DNA from: Zarea fungicola
Lineage: Eukaryota > Ascomycota > Sordariomycetes > Hypocreales > Cordycipitaceae
Direction: 5' to 3'
Length of the DNA: 23,794 nt
Assembly (NCBI GenBank): GCA_900169235.1
Contig: FWCC01000437.1
Span: 1 to 23,794 of the forward strand
The notes below the pieces were generated by a model. The model was given only the letters and a program-made list of their open reading frames with translations, ran no database searches and was not told the DNA's origin. Positions 11,830 to 20,282 of the stretch are shown piece by piece; position 1 is the first letter of the stretch; every line of letters begins with the position of its first letter. Both the position numbers and the translations under genes were made by a program.

Positions 11830-13047
11830 AGGAATTGTATATGCCTGGGTCCCATCTAGAGGGTGGCATACCGGGACGGGGCCCCGAGGTGTCGACAATG
11901 AGAAACTGTGATGGGCTGCAGGTGATGCGCAATGTGCTCGTCTATGGCAGTTCGGTGATGATCGTGACGGATCCCGATAAAGCCTAGTCGATCCGTGACA
12001 TGGGGCGTAAAGTAGACCGGTTCATGAGCGACAGTATGGTCCGTGTGCTCATTGCGTATGTTACATGGCTGCTCCCGGCAGAGGAAATACTAGAGCAAGA
12101 GCTTGGGATACAAGTGACACCACAGTGCAATAAGGAGTTTATGTGGCGGCACGGCGCATAAGCACGATGGAACACAGAGAAGGTAAGTTCTCTGCTCGCA
12201 CGGGAAATCGGGACTGGGATCGGCGTGCGCATGGGCGTGGCGAGGTACCAATTCGTGGGTTTGAGATGGGGCGCATTGTGAACGGGCTGGTAATGGCTGA
12301 GATGGCTGAAATGGAAAAACGCATAGATGATGACAAGGATGAAGGCATCGAAATTGACGAGCTTTCTGGCGAAGTGCTGCATGTGGGCGGAAGCTGGAAT
12401 ATCGTATGGGATCTGCAGAGCACGCATAGCACACGAACAGCGCGGCAATGCTACGCGGTGCACATCGGCATGCCGGGCAATCTCACCCCCACACTTCTCA
12501 GTAACTACCAAAAGATCAGCCATTTATGGCACCAATTTCTACACAAAGGCAACACAATGAAGGCGTGGGGCAAGAGGAAGAGGGTAGTCGGCGATGAGGG
12601 CGAGAATAGCAAGCAGTAGGACGTGGAAGACTTGGAGAGGGAATCGCTGGTGGCGTTGCGCGAGCTGGAAGGCGGGGCAGCCACTTGGCGAAGCGATAAG
12701 CAAGAGGAATGCATGCACGCCATCATGAAGCTGGTTGGAGCACAGCACTTGATCTGCGTGCTACCCACGGGAGCCGGGGAAAGCATCTTGTTTATGGCCC
12801 GGGCGATGATGCGTGGACGAGGAACCAGCGCTGTGATCGTGCCATTTTCCACGCTGATCGATGATCTCGTGGAGCGGGCGCGGGAGAAGGGTGTTGATGT
12901 TCTTCACTTCCAGAATAGCGAGGTCGTTCGGCGCGAAGCTCTACCCCATATGCCACGGCTTGTCAAGTGACTGCATCGATTCTCGAAGCCGATGATTATG
13001 CTGACGGCGACGCTGATGAGGAAGATGGAGCGTGACTTTAGTAGTTA
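11796..13047 (+). pseudogene. Decayed RecQ-like (telomere-linked) helicase fragment
   Basis: Pieces of one protein can be followed across stops and a frameshift. The piece at 11796-12161 has a GGIPGRGPE motif, then an RN-x-L-VYG segment and a WLLP motif as in fungal RecQ/TLH-type proteins. It is broken by TAG at 11985 and TAA at 12159. The piece from about 12143 to 12970, in another frame, is broken by TAG at 12617. It holds a helicase start (WRSDKQEE), a P-loop PTGAGES with Glu at 12779-12781 where RecQ has Lys, and motif Ia-like VPFSTLIDDL. After a TGA at 12968 the same frame gives MLTATL, a motif III match, at 12998-13015. The DEAH box between them is missing, which implies a deletion. In Magnaporthe, Metarhizium and others such helicases lie next to telomeres. 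It cannot encode an active helicase. Confidence 0.72.
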
Positions 13048-13050
13048 AAT

Positions 13051-13080
13051 CTAACCCTATCCAAACCATCTAACCCTAAG
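13051..13080. repeat. Telomere-like interstitial motifs (CTAACCCTA, two copies)
   Basis: CTAACCCTA occurs at 13051-13059 and CTAACCCTAAG at 13070-13080, separated by a CCAAACC-containing spacer that could be a decayed unit. Fungal telomeres are commonly TTAGGG/CCCTAA repeats. Two units alone could arise by chance, but the position directly behind a RecQ/TLH-type helicase relic makes an old telomere or subtelomere end plausible. Confidence 0.5.
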
Positions 13081-13170
13081 CAGCTTCTCTTTAACAGAAA
13101 AAATTAATAAAATAAAAGCAAATCAAGGATAAATACGAAAGGATTAAATGCCTGGTAATTTGCTGAGTAA

Positions 13171-13446
13171 ATGGTACATTCAGCAGTGTGTGGCGCAGTC
13201 GACGGACTTTTTTCAGGCCTCATGTCGGCAGTATTTGCTTTTCTGATTCTGGGGGGTTTCGCCGCCGGAACGTCTTGGGGTGAGAAGCGAGTCAAGCTGA
13301 AGATAGTCCAAGTCTTGTTGCAAAGCCTCATGGCCACGGCAAAATGTCTGGGTGATGGGAAGCTGCAAACTGATGATGGCTTGCCAGGGATTTCGAAATC
13401 TCTCCAAAAATGGCTGCCGGGAGTAGTAATTCAATGCAGAACGTAA
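13171..13446 (+). CDS. 91-codon ORF with a hydrophobic segment, uncertain
   Basis: The ORF runs from ATG at 13171 to a stop at 13446. It encodes a hydrophobic stretch (SAVFAFLILGGFAAG, roughly residues 19-33) that could span a membrane, followed by a basic segment. No family was recognised. The first half overlaps a segment that recurs at about 15505-15590, where it is frameshifted. The DNA may therefore be a repeat rather than a conserved gene. Confidence 0.25.
   Translation: MVHSAVCGAVDGLFSGLMSAVFAFLILGGFAAGTSWGEKRVKLKIVQVLLQSLMATAKCLGDGKLQTDDGLPGISKSLQKWLPGVVIQCRT
13203..13307 (+). repeat. Diverged direct repeat, copy A
   Basis: This segment resembles copy B near 15505-15600 over about 95-105 bp. 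Both share a GCAGTATTTGCTTTT core, a GGGGGTTTCGC block and a GCGAGTCAAG block, with a 1-nt and a ~7-nt indel between them. Copies A and B lie on either side of the unknown multi-exon gene, in the same orientation. Confidence 0.7.
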
Positions 13447-13632
13447 ACAAGAAAAAAGGAAATGTGGCGCCGTACAGGCTCGCGTCATGCAGTGGCCTTG
13501 CTGTGGCGCGCGCAGCAGGAGATTCCTCCAACGCGCAGCTAGCTTGGCTGGGGGTTCTTCCAAACATAGAAAAGGCCAAAAATCTCGCAGCACGCAGCAG
13601 CCTCGTCTTTCTACGCCGCCTCGACTTGCGAC

Positions 13633-14052
13633 ATGGCAGAGGCCCGGTTCAACACGCAATACGAGACTTACGTTCGCGTTGAGGAACGTCGATGCCGGGT
13701 AAGGGCCAATTATTGGTTATCAAAATCACAAAACACAAAAGGGCTGACTGGGTGTAAGCATTTTCGGACGGCGAACGGTTCGGCGACGAATGAGAACAAG
13801 TGTCTGCGTATTCCGCTGGCCGACTTTGACAACGGAGCTGGGAGACAGAATTGTGACTTGTCAATCTTGTTTTCCGATATAAATGAGGCCTTTTCCAGGG
13901 CAGACGCAAAGCTAGTTCGACAGCAGAGCACACGAGTCGAGATTGAAACAGCAAGCCCCGATCAAGGTTTGAGGATGGCAAAAATGTTGACACCCGAGAA
14001 TTTCCCAGTCAGTTGCCGGGCTATCAAAGAATTTTGTTGCGAGATGATTTAG
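13633..14052 (+). CDS. Possible 5' exons of the unknown multi-exon gene
   Basis: An open frame starts at ATG 13633. A 60-nt stretch at 13699-13758 has donor GTAAGG, a GCTGAC branch site and acceptor AAG. It is a multiple of three without a stop, so the frame stays open whether or not it is spliced. The encoded peptide is polar with several Cys and no recognised domain. The frame ends at TAG 14050-14052, which coincides with a TTTAG acceptor that could open the next exon (from 14053). I could not find a strong donor that joins the two in the correct phase: GTCAGT at about 14010 leads into a Thr-rich frame, not the frame used downstream. Either a 5' exon is misread here or the gene carries a frameshift. 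Confidence 0.35.
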   Translation: MAEARFNTQYETYVRVEERRCRVRANYWLSKSQNTKGLTGCKHFRTANGSATNENKCLRIPLADFDNGAGRQNCDLSILFSDINEAFSRADAKLVRQQSTRVEIETASPDQGLRMAKMLTPENFPVSCRAIKEFCCEMI

Positions 14053-15434
14053 ACTCACCGCTGCACAGAACGGGGCAACTTACAAACGACGAGGACGACG
14101 AGGGCGACGACAAGGACAACTACTACTACAACTGAAACCACAACTACAACCAGCAGCAACCAGCTATGGCCCCGGACGGCCGCTCCTTGTTCTACCCGCG
14201 TCCAAGCACAAGGGACAGGCTCTTTCGGTTTACCACTCTATATTGGAGCTCACACCATCTGGTACGAAATCAGAAGTGGATTTTATCTATCAGATTACCC
14301 ATGGTTTAAAGGACACCTCACCTCCCACGGAAGCTGAACGGCATTTGTTAAAGGTCATGATTCAGGCAGTGGCGCACATCATCGTAGTGAAGGATGCCAC
14401 CAATGCCGGGAAAATCGATGACATATTACGCGGCACCATTCATGAGAACAAGGTAACCTTAGACACGGTTCAGACATACAGGCGGAAGGCTGCCGTGACT
14501 CTTGGAGCCTCATTGGCCTGGGCGGCGAGGGTCGGTGCCGTGGCGTATGCCATGGTTTTATGCAGTACGTTATCCAGTCCGCTGTTCAGTGTTTGACAGC
14601 AGTCCCCCCAGTGTACTGACACGTGCAATAGATGCGGGCTTCTCCGCGGGCTTCTTTACGATCACGGACCTCCAAGACGTGGACGTGACTTCATTGACAG
14701 CATCTTTTGCGGCCGAGTTTGGCGGCATAAATCCATTCCCTGTTCTCGTTTGGATTTTCCAACATTTGCCTTGTGTGAAGTATGTATAATAAATTTCCAT
14801 GACGAGGGTGGTCTGACTGACTGACTTGGAAAAAAAAAGGCGAAGAGATATTCACAACGGTCTTGGTCTGTGTCCCCCGCGACCGTTTTTGATGGTGCGA
14901 CTATATACAGACTCGCAAGGGCAAGTTGGCGAGCGGTTAAAACAGCTGCAACTCGATGCTCGAGCAGAAATCCAATCCCACGAGCAGAGAGGGATTGACC
15001 CCTTGGGGTTAAGAAGTAGCGGTCCTGCCGGGGAAAGACCATTTCCAGCGTGCGATAGGCATTTTGCGGAAGTGAGGGGATACCTGGTATATAGCACCCA
15101 ACATTGTGTGTATCTTGCTGCGAATGCTAATTACTAATGCACGAAGATATCCGAGTTTGGCGAAGATGACGGTTCACATCATTTTACGGGTAGCGACTTG
15201 AAAAAATGTCACGACAATGCTGTGATGATGCAGCTGGGCACGACTGATGGCCACCAGCCCAAGGACAGCCATCAGCTGGGCATACTTTTGCCGTACTTTG
15301 AGGGGAGTAGAAAGCTCAAGGTAGGCGGTGCCAAGGTGGAATTTCCAGACGACGCGGTTGTTGTAGTTCGGGGAGCATTTTCGAATCCTGGTGAGCCCAT
15401 GTTGCTCAGCGCACAGTTTTTTGTAACGAGTTGA
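14053..15434 (+). CDS. Multi-exon gene of unknown function (3' part, about 397 aa)
   Basis: Exons 14053-14564, 14632-14779, 14840-15086 and 15147-15434 join in consistent phases. Introns are 67, 60 and 60 nt with donors GTACGT, GTATGT and GTATAT, and acceptors TAG, AAG and AAG. Branch-like CTGAC occurs in the first two, TACTAAT in the third. Four exons staying open through three good introns argue for a genuine gene. The product has a hydrophobic, Ala-rich stretch in the first exon (near 14490-14560), an amphipathic charged middle, and a C-terminal part rich in Gly, Asp and Val. I recognise no family. The first exon has no in-frame ATG before about 14358, so a 5' exon is needed. A trinucleotide-repeat tract at 14090-14160 reads Thr-rich in a neighbouring frame, which hints at a frameshift near the start. 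Confidence 0.5.
14090..14160 (+). repeat. Trinucleotide-rich tract (ACG/ACT/ACA)
   Basis: A purine/AC-rich low-complexity stretch of near-triplet repeats. In one frame it would encode a Thr-rich run typical of fungal secreted-protein linkers, in the frame that continues downstream an Arg/Gln/Leu-rich run. Such tracts are prone to slippage, which fits the frame conflict seen here. Confidence 0.6.
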
Positions 15435-15504
15435 TGGTACACCGCACATGTTTTTGCATAGGCCGCCTGCATGGCTGGGACAGTTGTGGTGTTTTTCTGT
15501 GGAT

Positions 15505-15600
15505 GGACTGTTGCAAGCCTCGTGTCGCAGTATTTGCTTTTTCTGATACCAGGGGGTTTCGCGAGCGTGAGGTGATGAGCGAGTCAAGATTGAGACCACC
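15505..15600 (+). repeat. Diverged direct repeat, copy B
   Basis: Partner of copy A at 13203-13307, with shared GCAGTATTTGC, GGGGGTTTCGC and GCGAGTCAAG blocks. The 1-nt indel changes the reading frame relative to copy A. It lies immediately upstream of, and partly inside, the frame of the OrsD-like fragment. Confidence 0.7.
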
Positions 15601-15874
15601 AGCAAACCTCTTTCTCAGTCTTGACGACGGCTATATTTGCCGCACATGTGACACTCGAACAACAGACATTCAGCACATCCGGAAGCATGATCCTCGATAT
15701 GGCCAACGCAGTTGCCCTGCCCAGAGCCTTGGATCATCAAGCAGCCATCTCTCCGATGACCATATCGAATATGTATACTTGCAGAGTTGGACTAACCGGC
15801 GACATTGGATCGTCGAGCATAAAGGCTCAACTATCCGGGACCCGAGAAGTTTTGTATCACTGAGCACTGGATAA
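15575..15874 (+). pseudogene. OrsD/DUF3505-like fragment (zinc-finger-like)
   Basis: The C-terminal two thirds of the frame at 15431-15874 carry the pattern DGYICRTCDTRTT, then an IRKHD segment, and further on YVYLQSWT and WIVE. This matches the layout of the fungal OrsD / DUF3505 family: a C-x2-C ... H finger-like unit followed by a (V)YLQ(S/T)W motif. These proteins are long (often over 800 aa), frequent in subtelomeric and transposon-rich DNA, and of uncertain role despite the name taken from the orsellinic-acid cluster. Here only about 100 residues survive and the frame stops at 15872-15874, so it is a fragment. The upstream part of the ORF falls in repeat copy B and shows no family features. 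The family call is by motif recall only. Confidence 0.5.
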
Positions 15875-16110
15875 ATGTGACGTCACGGCCTCTCTCCATA
15901 CTACCTGCACATGAAAATTAGGCAGCAACAGCCTCGACTGTCGACTTACTGAGCTATTGGGGCACAGAGGCGAAGATGCAACCACAAAAACGCAATTTAA
16001 ATGTGGTGGCTGGTTGTATGCCCGCCAGTCAATGGTGCGGTTGAATACTGTGCGACTACCTGCATCTCCAAATGGAGCACAACATCTAATATGCGGACGC
16101 ATTTATAAAA
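15875..16110. other. Spacer between OrsD-like fragment and the 620-bp repeat
   Basis: Short non-coding stretch with no feature I can support. Confidence 0.5.
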
Positions 16111-16735
16111 CCAAAACCACCGCCCATCTAGAAATATCCTGGCGGCCGAACCTTCACTTTATTGGCATCATGCATTACTTCGCTATAAAATTTAAATTTT
16201 GGGTCCATTCTGCATATTCCTTTTCTGATCAATTTGTCCCCGCCTTGGGCTTTGGCTTTAATACACATCACCTTTTGGTGCTGAAGATGTACGACCAAAT
16301 ACTCTAAAGCGTGCCAATTTTTACGCACATGTTCTGAGGTCCTGGATCTGTATAGGCTCTTGGAACGGTTCTATTTGAGCTGATCGTACAATATTAGTGC
16401 CTTGGATGGACATTTTCCAATATTTTCTTACCAGTTGATATTTTTAAAACCAGTGTCCCGTTAGGACGTGGCCGACCTTATTTAGCTAATTGATATCCAA
16501 TGTAATGCCATCCTTGTTTACAACATGGCATCTGCCAACAGAAAGCAGCAGGAATTGCACTCTCCAGCGCCCATTTACTGCCTAAAGTTTCGGTAGGAAA
16601 ACTGGCTTGTTCTTCGGTTCACACTAGAATCTAGTTAGTAATACATGTATACTGTGCGATTGTAGAAACGTACGCGTGCGTTCAAGTCTCGGAATACCAT
16701 GCCAGCAGGACAATGTTTAGCAGCAGCGCAAATGC
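16111..16735. repeat. ~620-bp dispersed direct repeat, copy 1
   Basis: This copy aligns along its whole length with 19664-20282 at roughly 85-90 % identity by eye. Both start at CCAAAACCAC and end at CAAATGC; the flanks are unrelated. Differences are single bases plus small indels. No terminal inverted repeats or target duplications were visible, so I do not call it a transposon. The right-hand ~100 bp correspond to the 3' coding end of the minus-strand module gene. Confidence 0.9.
16637..16735 (-). pseudogene. Truncated 3' end of a KHCP-module gene
   Basis: Read on the minus strand from about 16730, this matches the last ~35 codons of the module gene at 20173: an AAAKHCPAG segment followed by LNARV and TVY. 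Near its end a 2-nt insertion shifts the frame and gives an early TAA. Upstream of 16735 the similarity stops abruptly, so only the tail was copied or retained. Confidence 0.65.
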
Positions 16736-17081
16736 TACACCACACCCTGGTCCTTGCTCAAACGCCGAAAGCGCCAACGCTAGTTCCGATCCTGAAACCG
16801 TCTACTCCCGCGGCACTTCATTCATATAACCCATGTCCCAAGTGCACGGGTACAATGGACGTGGCAGCATGCCGGCCTTCCCAACCCCGCGACAAAACAT
16901 TCATGCGACCGCTTCCCGGCTTTTTAAGTCAGCAGGTTCTGAACATTGTCTAATACCTGCCCATATTTGGCGCCCGGAGAGTAGTAAGTTCAGCGTCCCA
17001 TCTCGGTTGCCAGCCGAGTTTGAGTCAGAACTCTCCAGCTTCATCGATGGGGGGCTCAAGCGTAACGCATGCTCATCAAAA
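16736..17081. other. Intergenic, nothing recognised
   Basis: Separates repeat copy 1 from the 3' end of the F-box gene. The short plus-strand ORFs here lack domain features. A possible small peptide from 16699 is Pro/Ala-rich and not convincing. Confidence 0.5.
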
Positions 17082-18668
17082 CTAAAAACCATCTCTTAGC
17101 CGAAGCACGCCCCCACAATATGTGATATCTTGTAACGCCTGGCCACCCACTTTTTGCACAGACACTTTCCACAGCATGTCGGCCTCCTCCTCTCTACTCT
17201 GGCGGCGGTAAACCAATGAAAGCAGAAAGATTTCATGGCGTGTTACATTGTAAATCGACCCATGGCTTGTGACTTCCTCGTTCTTATCCATAATCTTCTT
17301 CGCTGCTATTTCAGGTGTGTAGTAGTGAGGGCACATGGCATGGAAGCACAGTTGAACGTCACCCCTCGACGCATGCATGGGATAGTCGCGCAAATACGTC
17401 TGCACCAAGTCAAACGGATCCACATCTGTTCGTCTTTCGATGTAGTCCTCAATAGATTGACTTCGAAGAACCGGCACATAATGGTACTCCAGATCATCCC
17501 CCACCTCTAGACTCCCAGGATCTCCCGGATATGCAGTGTAGAAGTTACCGCTCATGTCACTCGATCGAATGCTCAAGTTTCTTCGTATTTGAGAGAATAC
17601 ATCTTTCCAGGATCCTTAATGCAGAATCAGGTCATGAAGTCTGATGCGCAGTAGGCTGTCCGAATGTCGCAGAAGAAAGTCGATCAACATTGATGGATCA
17701 GCAAATGCCGCGCCTCTAATATCAATAGAGAGTAGGCGCTTCACCTGCAAGCGCCTGAGAAAGTTTTGCAAAAATCTTCTTGGGCGCCACGCGTCACCTG
17801 GGAATACCAATTCTTCGAGCGCGGGTAGAGAGTTAATAAAGACCGACAATCCGTTCAAGTCTATGTGCCGTTCTTCTTCTTCCTCGTCCATATCAGTATC
17901 TTCACCGTCATGCGGGAGGAGAATAGTGAGAATTTTGAGGTGGCTAAAAGCTTCGCGATGGACAATCGCATTCGAGAAGTTCAACTCCTCAATGAGTCCG
18001 ATCAAGGGGTAGAAGCCGAATTCGTCTACCGACACCAAAGTAAGCGATGTTACCCTTCTCCCCGTTGCGATCAAAGCGGCTACAATAGTGCCGAGCACTC
18101 TGTGGCTTGTGGGAAGGTCTAGAAAGTCCAAATAACCGTCCAGAATACCTTCTTCTCCGCACCATGGGCCAGAACGCTCAGTGAACTCTTGCGAGATATG
18201 AATCGACTGGAGGTTTTCCAAAAGGGCAAACGCAGAGGTGAGATGGGCCACATCTAGATGGCTATCCTGCATATCACTTTGATATTGTTGCGCAGCGCGG
18301 TATTCCTCATATGTCTCCAGAGTACTCGTCCACCGAGATTGGCGACCGCGCGCGTTCTCTCTGAGGTATAAGTCGAACTCATCTGCGGAAAGATCGTCAT
18401 CCCTAAAGTCTTCAAACGTGTAGTTTATCATATTGACTTTCAGTCTATGATCAGACAGAGACAAAGCATGTAGCCTTGTAAAACCTTCCTCGTCTGGAAA
18501 AAACGTAATATGCCGGAAAGCCAGAGACGCGCCAATATGTGCCAGCCTTCTACAAACTAGTCGTGCGGACAAAAGATCCTCTTTGTCTCCATGTGGTAGC
18601 CATTCTTCATCGACATAATGTAGTAACTCAAGAACATGTATCAGAATTTCGTTGGGCAGGTGAAGCAT
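17082..18668 (-). pseudogene. F-box protein gene with one in-frame stop codon
   Basis: One continuous frame runs from ATG at 18668 to the stop at 17082 (529 codons), interrupted only by TAA at 17616-17618 (codon 351). An F-box fills residues 1-50 (LPNEILIHVLELL ... SARLVCRRL ... FRHITF). F-box proteins recruit substrates to SCF ubiquitin ligases through Skp1. The rest has leucine-rich segments typical of fungal F-box proteins and an acidic run (DEEEEE) near residue 275. The frame after the TAA continues in family style (GSWKDVF, then IRR), so the stop interrupts a real domain. A GTG start at 18731 would add 21 residues without support; ATG 18668 places the F-box at the N-terminus. The gene makes either a 350-aa truncated protein or nothing functional. 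No intron can remove the TAA: no good donor or acceptor flanks it. Confidence 0.85.
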
Positions 18669-19663
18669 TTTGCCGAGATGGAAGCCATCAACGAGGCGAC
18701 AGAGACAGGCGTTCAACAATGCCTGTGTCACACATGCGCGGGTTGAAAATCTACCAGTTTATTCATAATAGGGCTACATAGGGGACTTCATCCCTCTCAT
18801 TCTCTTGCCCAAAACAGGCGCTGTTCCTGCTTTGCGCCAAGATCCGCCCGCCTAACTTGACCGGCTGCGTTGAGCAGTCAGCCAAAAATGACTTAAACAT
18901 CTAGATAATGCCCGTAACGTCATTGATCATGAGCATGCTCCCTATTGTCCAGCCGGACCAGCTCATACCCCTCCTCATCTATTGCTAGTCAGGTCAATCT
19001 GAGGTCCGACACGTGCTGCGTAACATACGCGTACTGCATTGCCGACGCGCCCATTGAGCATGTTGAATATGGGCCGTCAATTTTGTACACTCTGGTCGAA
19101 CTTTCTTTTGTATGCAGGTGTAAGTTTCAGCACTCCCCGCCCTTGGCGCATTTTGCGCAGCTACCAAATACCAGCTTCCATTACTTGTCCTAGGCACCGG
19201 CTAGGGACGCCACCTGCAGCTTCCAAACAATCAAGGCTAATCAAGACCAATCAAGTCACCGTGATATTTTTGCTCATCTTGACACCATGTGGCAAAATCT
19301 GGGCCACAAAGGTTGTTCTTTTCTTTGCGCAAAATGACAGGGTGAAGAGGAAGTATTCGAGTGAGCTTTGAGATAGTTACCGACTCACGTAGATTGCTAC
19401 TACCCTAAACCCAGTGTTAGGCTGCTTTCTACATATTTTTTGGAGAGTGTTGTAGAGCTAAAACTCGTAGAGGAGGCAGATGTGGACTAATTCCAGTCCA
19501 GGATTTGCACATACAGGCTAACAATTCCCATTGAAAATGGGCAGCCAACCACGCATTTAGCATCCCTACCACCGCTAATTATTCTCACACCTTTGCTAAA
19601 GGGTACGTACATATGACTATAACTAGTGTGTCAGGACAGTGGCGCGTCGGCGGCGCAGGGAAC
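18669..19663. other. Intergenic region upstream of the F-box gene
   Basis: About 1 kb of 5' flank of the F-box gene. The short ORFs seen look random. Around 19229-19258 there are three successive 10-bp units of the form AATCAAGRCY. The rest shows no tRNA, transposon or conserved coding signal. Confidence 0.5.
19229..19258. repeat. Three tandem 10-bp AATCAAG units
   Basis: AATCAAGGCT, AATCAAGACC and AATCAAGTCA follow each other directly. The seven-base AATCAAG core is conserved in all three. It may be a protein-binding array or a decayed minisatellite. Confidence 0.7.
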
Positions 19664-20282
19664 CCAAAACCACTGCCCATCTAAAAATATTTTGGCAGCC
19701 GGAGCTTCACTTTATTGGCATCATCAATTATTTCGCTACAAAATTTAAATTTTGTGTCCATTCTGCATATTCCTTTTCTGATCAATTTGTCCCCGCCTTG
19801 GGCGTTGGCTTAATACATATCACCTTTTGGTGCTGACGATGTACGACCAAATACTCTAAAGCGTGCCAATTTTTACGCACATGTTCTGAGGTCTTGAATC
19901 TGTATAGGCTCTTGGAGAGGTTCTATTTGAGCTGATCGTACAATATTAGTGCCTTGGATGGACATTTTCTTATATTTTCGTACTAGTTGTGGATATTTTT
20001 TGAGACCAGTGTCCCGTAAGAGTGTGGCCGACCTTATTTAGCTAATTTGATATCCAATGTAAAGCCATACAACATGGCACCTGCCAACAGATAGCAGCAG
20101 GAATTGCACTCTCCAGCGCCCATTTACCGCCTAAAGTTTGGGTCGGAACAATGGCTTGTTCTTCGGTTCACACTAGAATCTAGTTAGTAATACATATACT
20201 GTGTGATTGTAGATACATACGCGTGCGTTCAATTCCGGGAATACCCTGCCAGCAGGACAATGTTTAGCAGCAGCCCAAATGC
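19664..20282. repeat. ~620-bp dispersed direct repeat, copy 2
   Basis: Partner of 16111-16735 in the same orientation, 3.55 kb away. Its right 110 bp are the 3' coding end of the KHCP-module gene, and the rest would be that gene's 3' untranslated and flanking DNA. Some differences from copy 1 at the left end look like C-to-T and G-to-A changes, but elsewhere changes go both ways, so RIP is not established. Confidence 0.9.

Noticed and set aside
12090..12434. Minus-strand ORFs over the helicase relic
   Set aside because: The plus-strand pieces match RecQ-type motifs in order; the minus frames are shadows.
13213..13659. Minus-strand ORF of 148 codons
   Set aside because: It has a Cys/Arg-rich random composition and overlaps repeat copy A.
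15370..15400. TTCGAATCC as a tRNA B-box
   Set aside because: No acceptor stem, A-box or anticodon arm can be formed around it, and it lies inside an exon of the unknown gene.
17865..18122. Plus-strand ORFs opposite the F-box gene
   Set aside because: Antisense shadows of the F-box frame.
19403..19415. Single CCCTAAACCC near 19410, and TTAGGGTC near 3406, as telomere repeats
   Set aside because: Single copies with no telomere-associated neighbour are expected by chance.
16111..20282. Repeat-induced point mutation as explanation of repeat divergence
   Set aside because: Some C-to-T and G-to-A differences occur, but changes go in both directions and coding frames are not saturated with stops.
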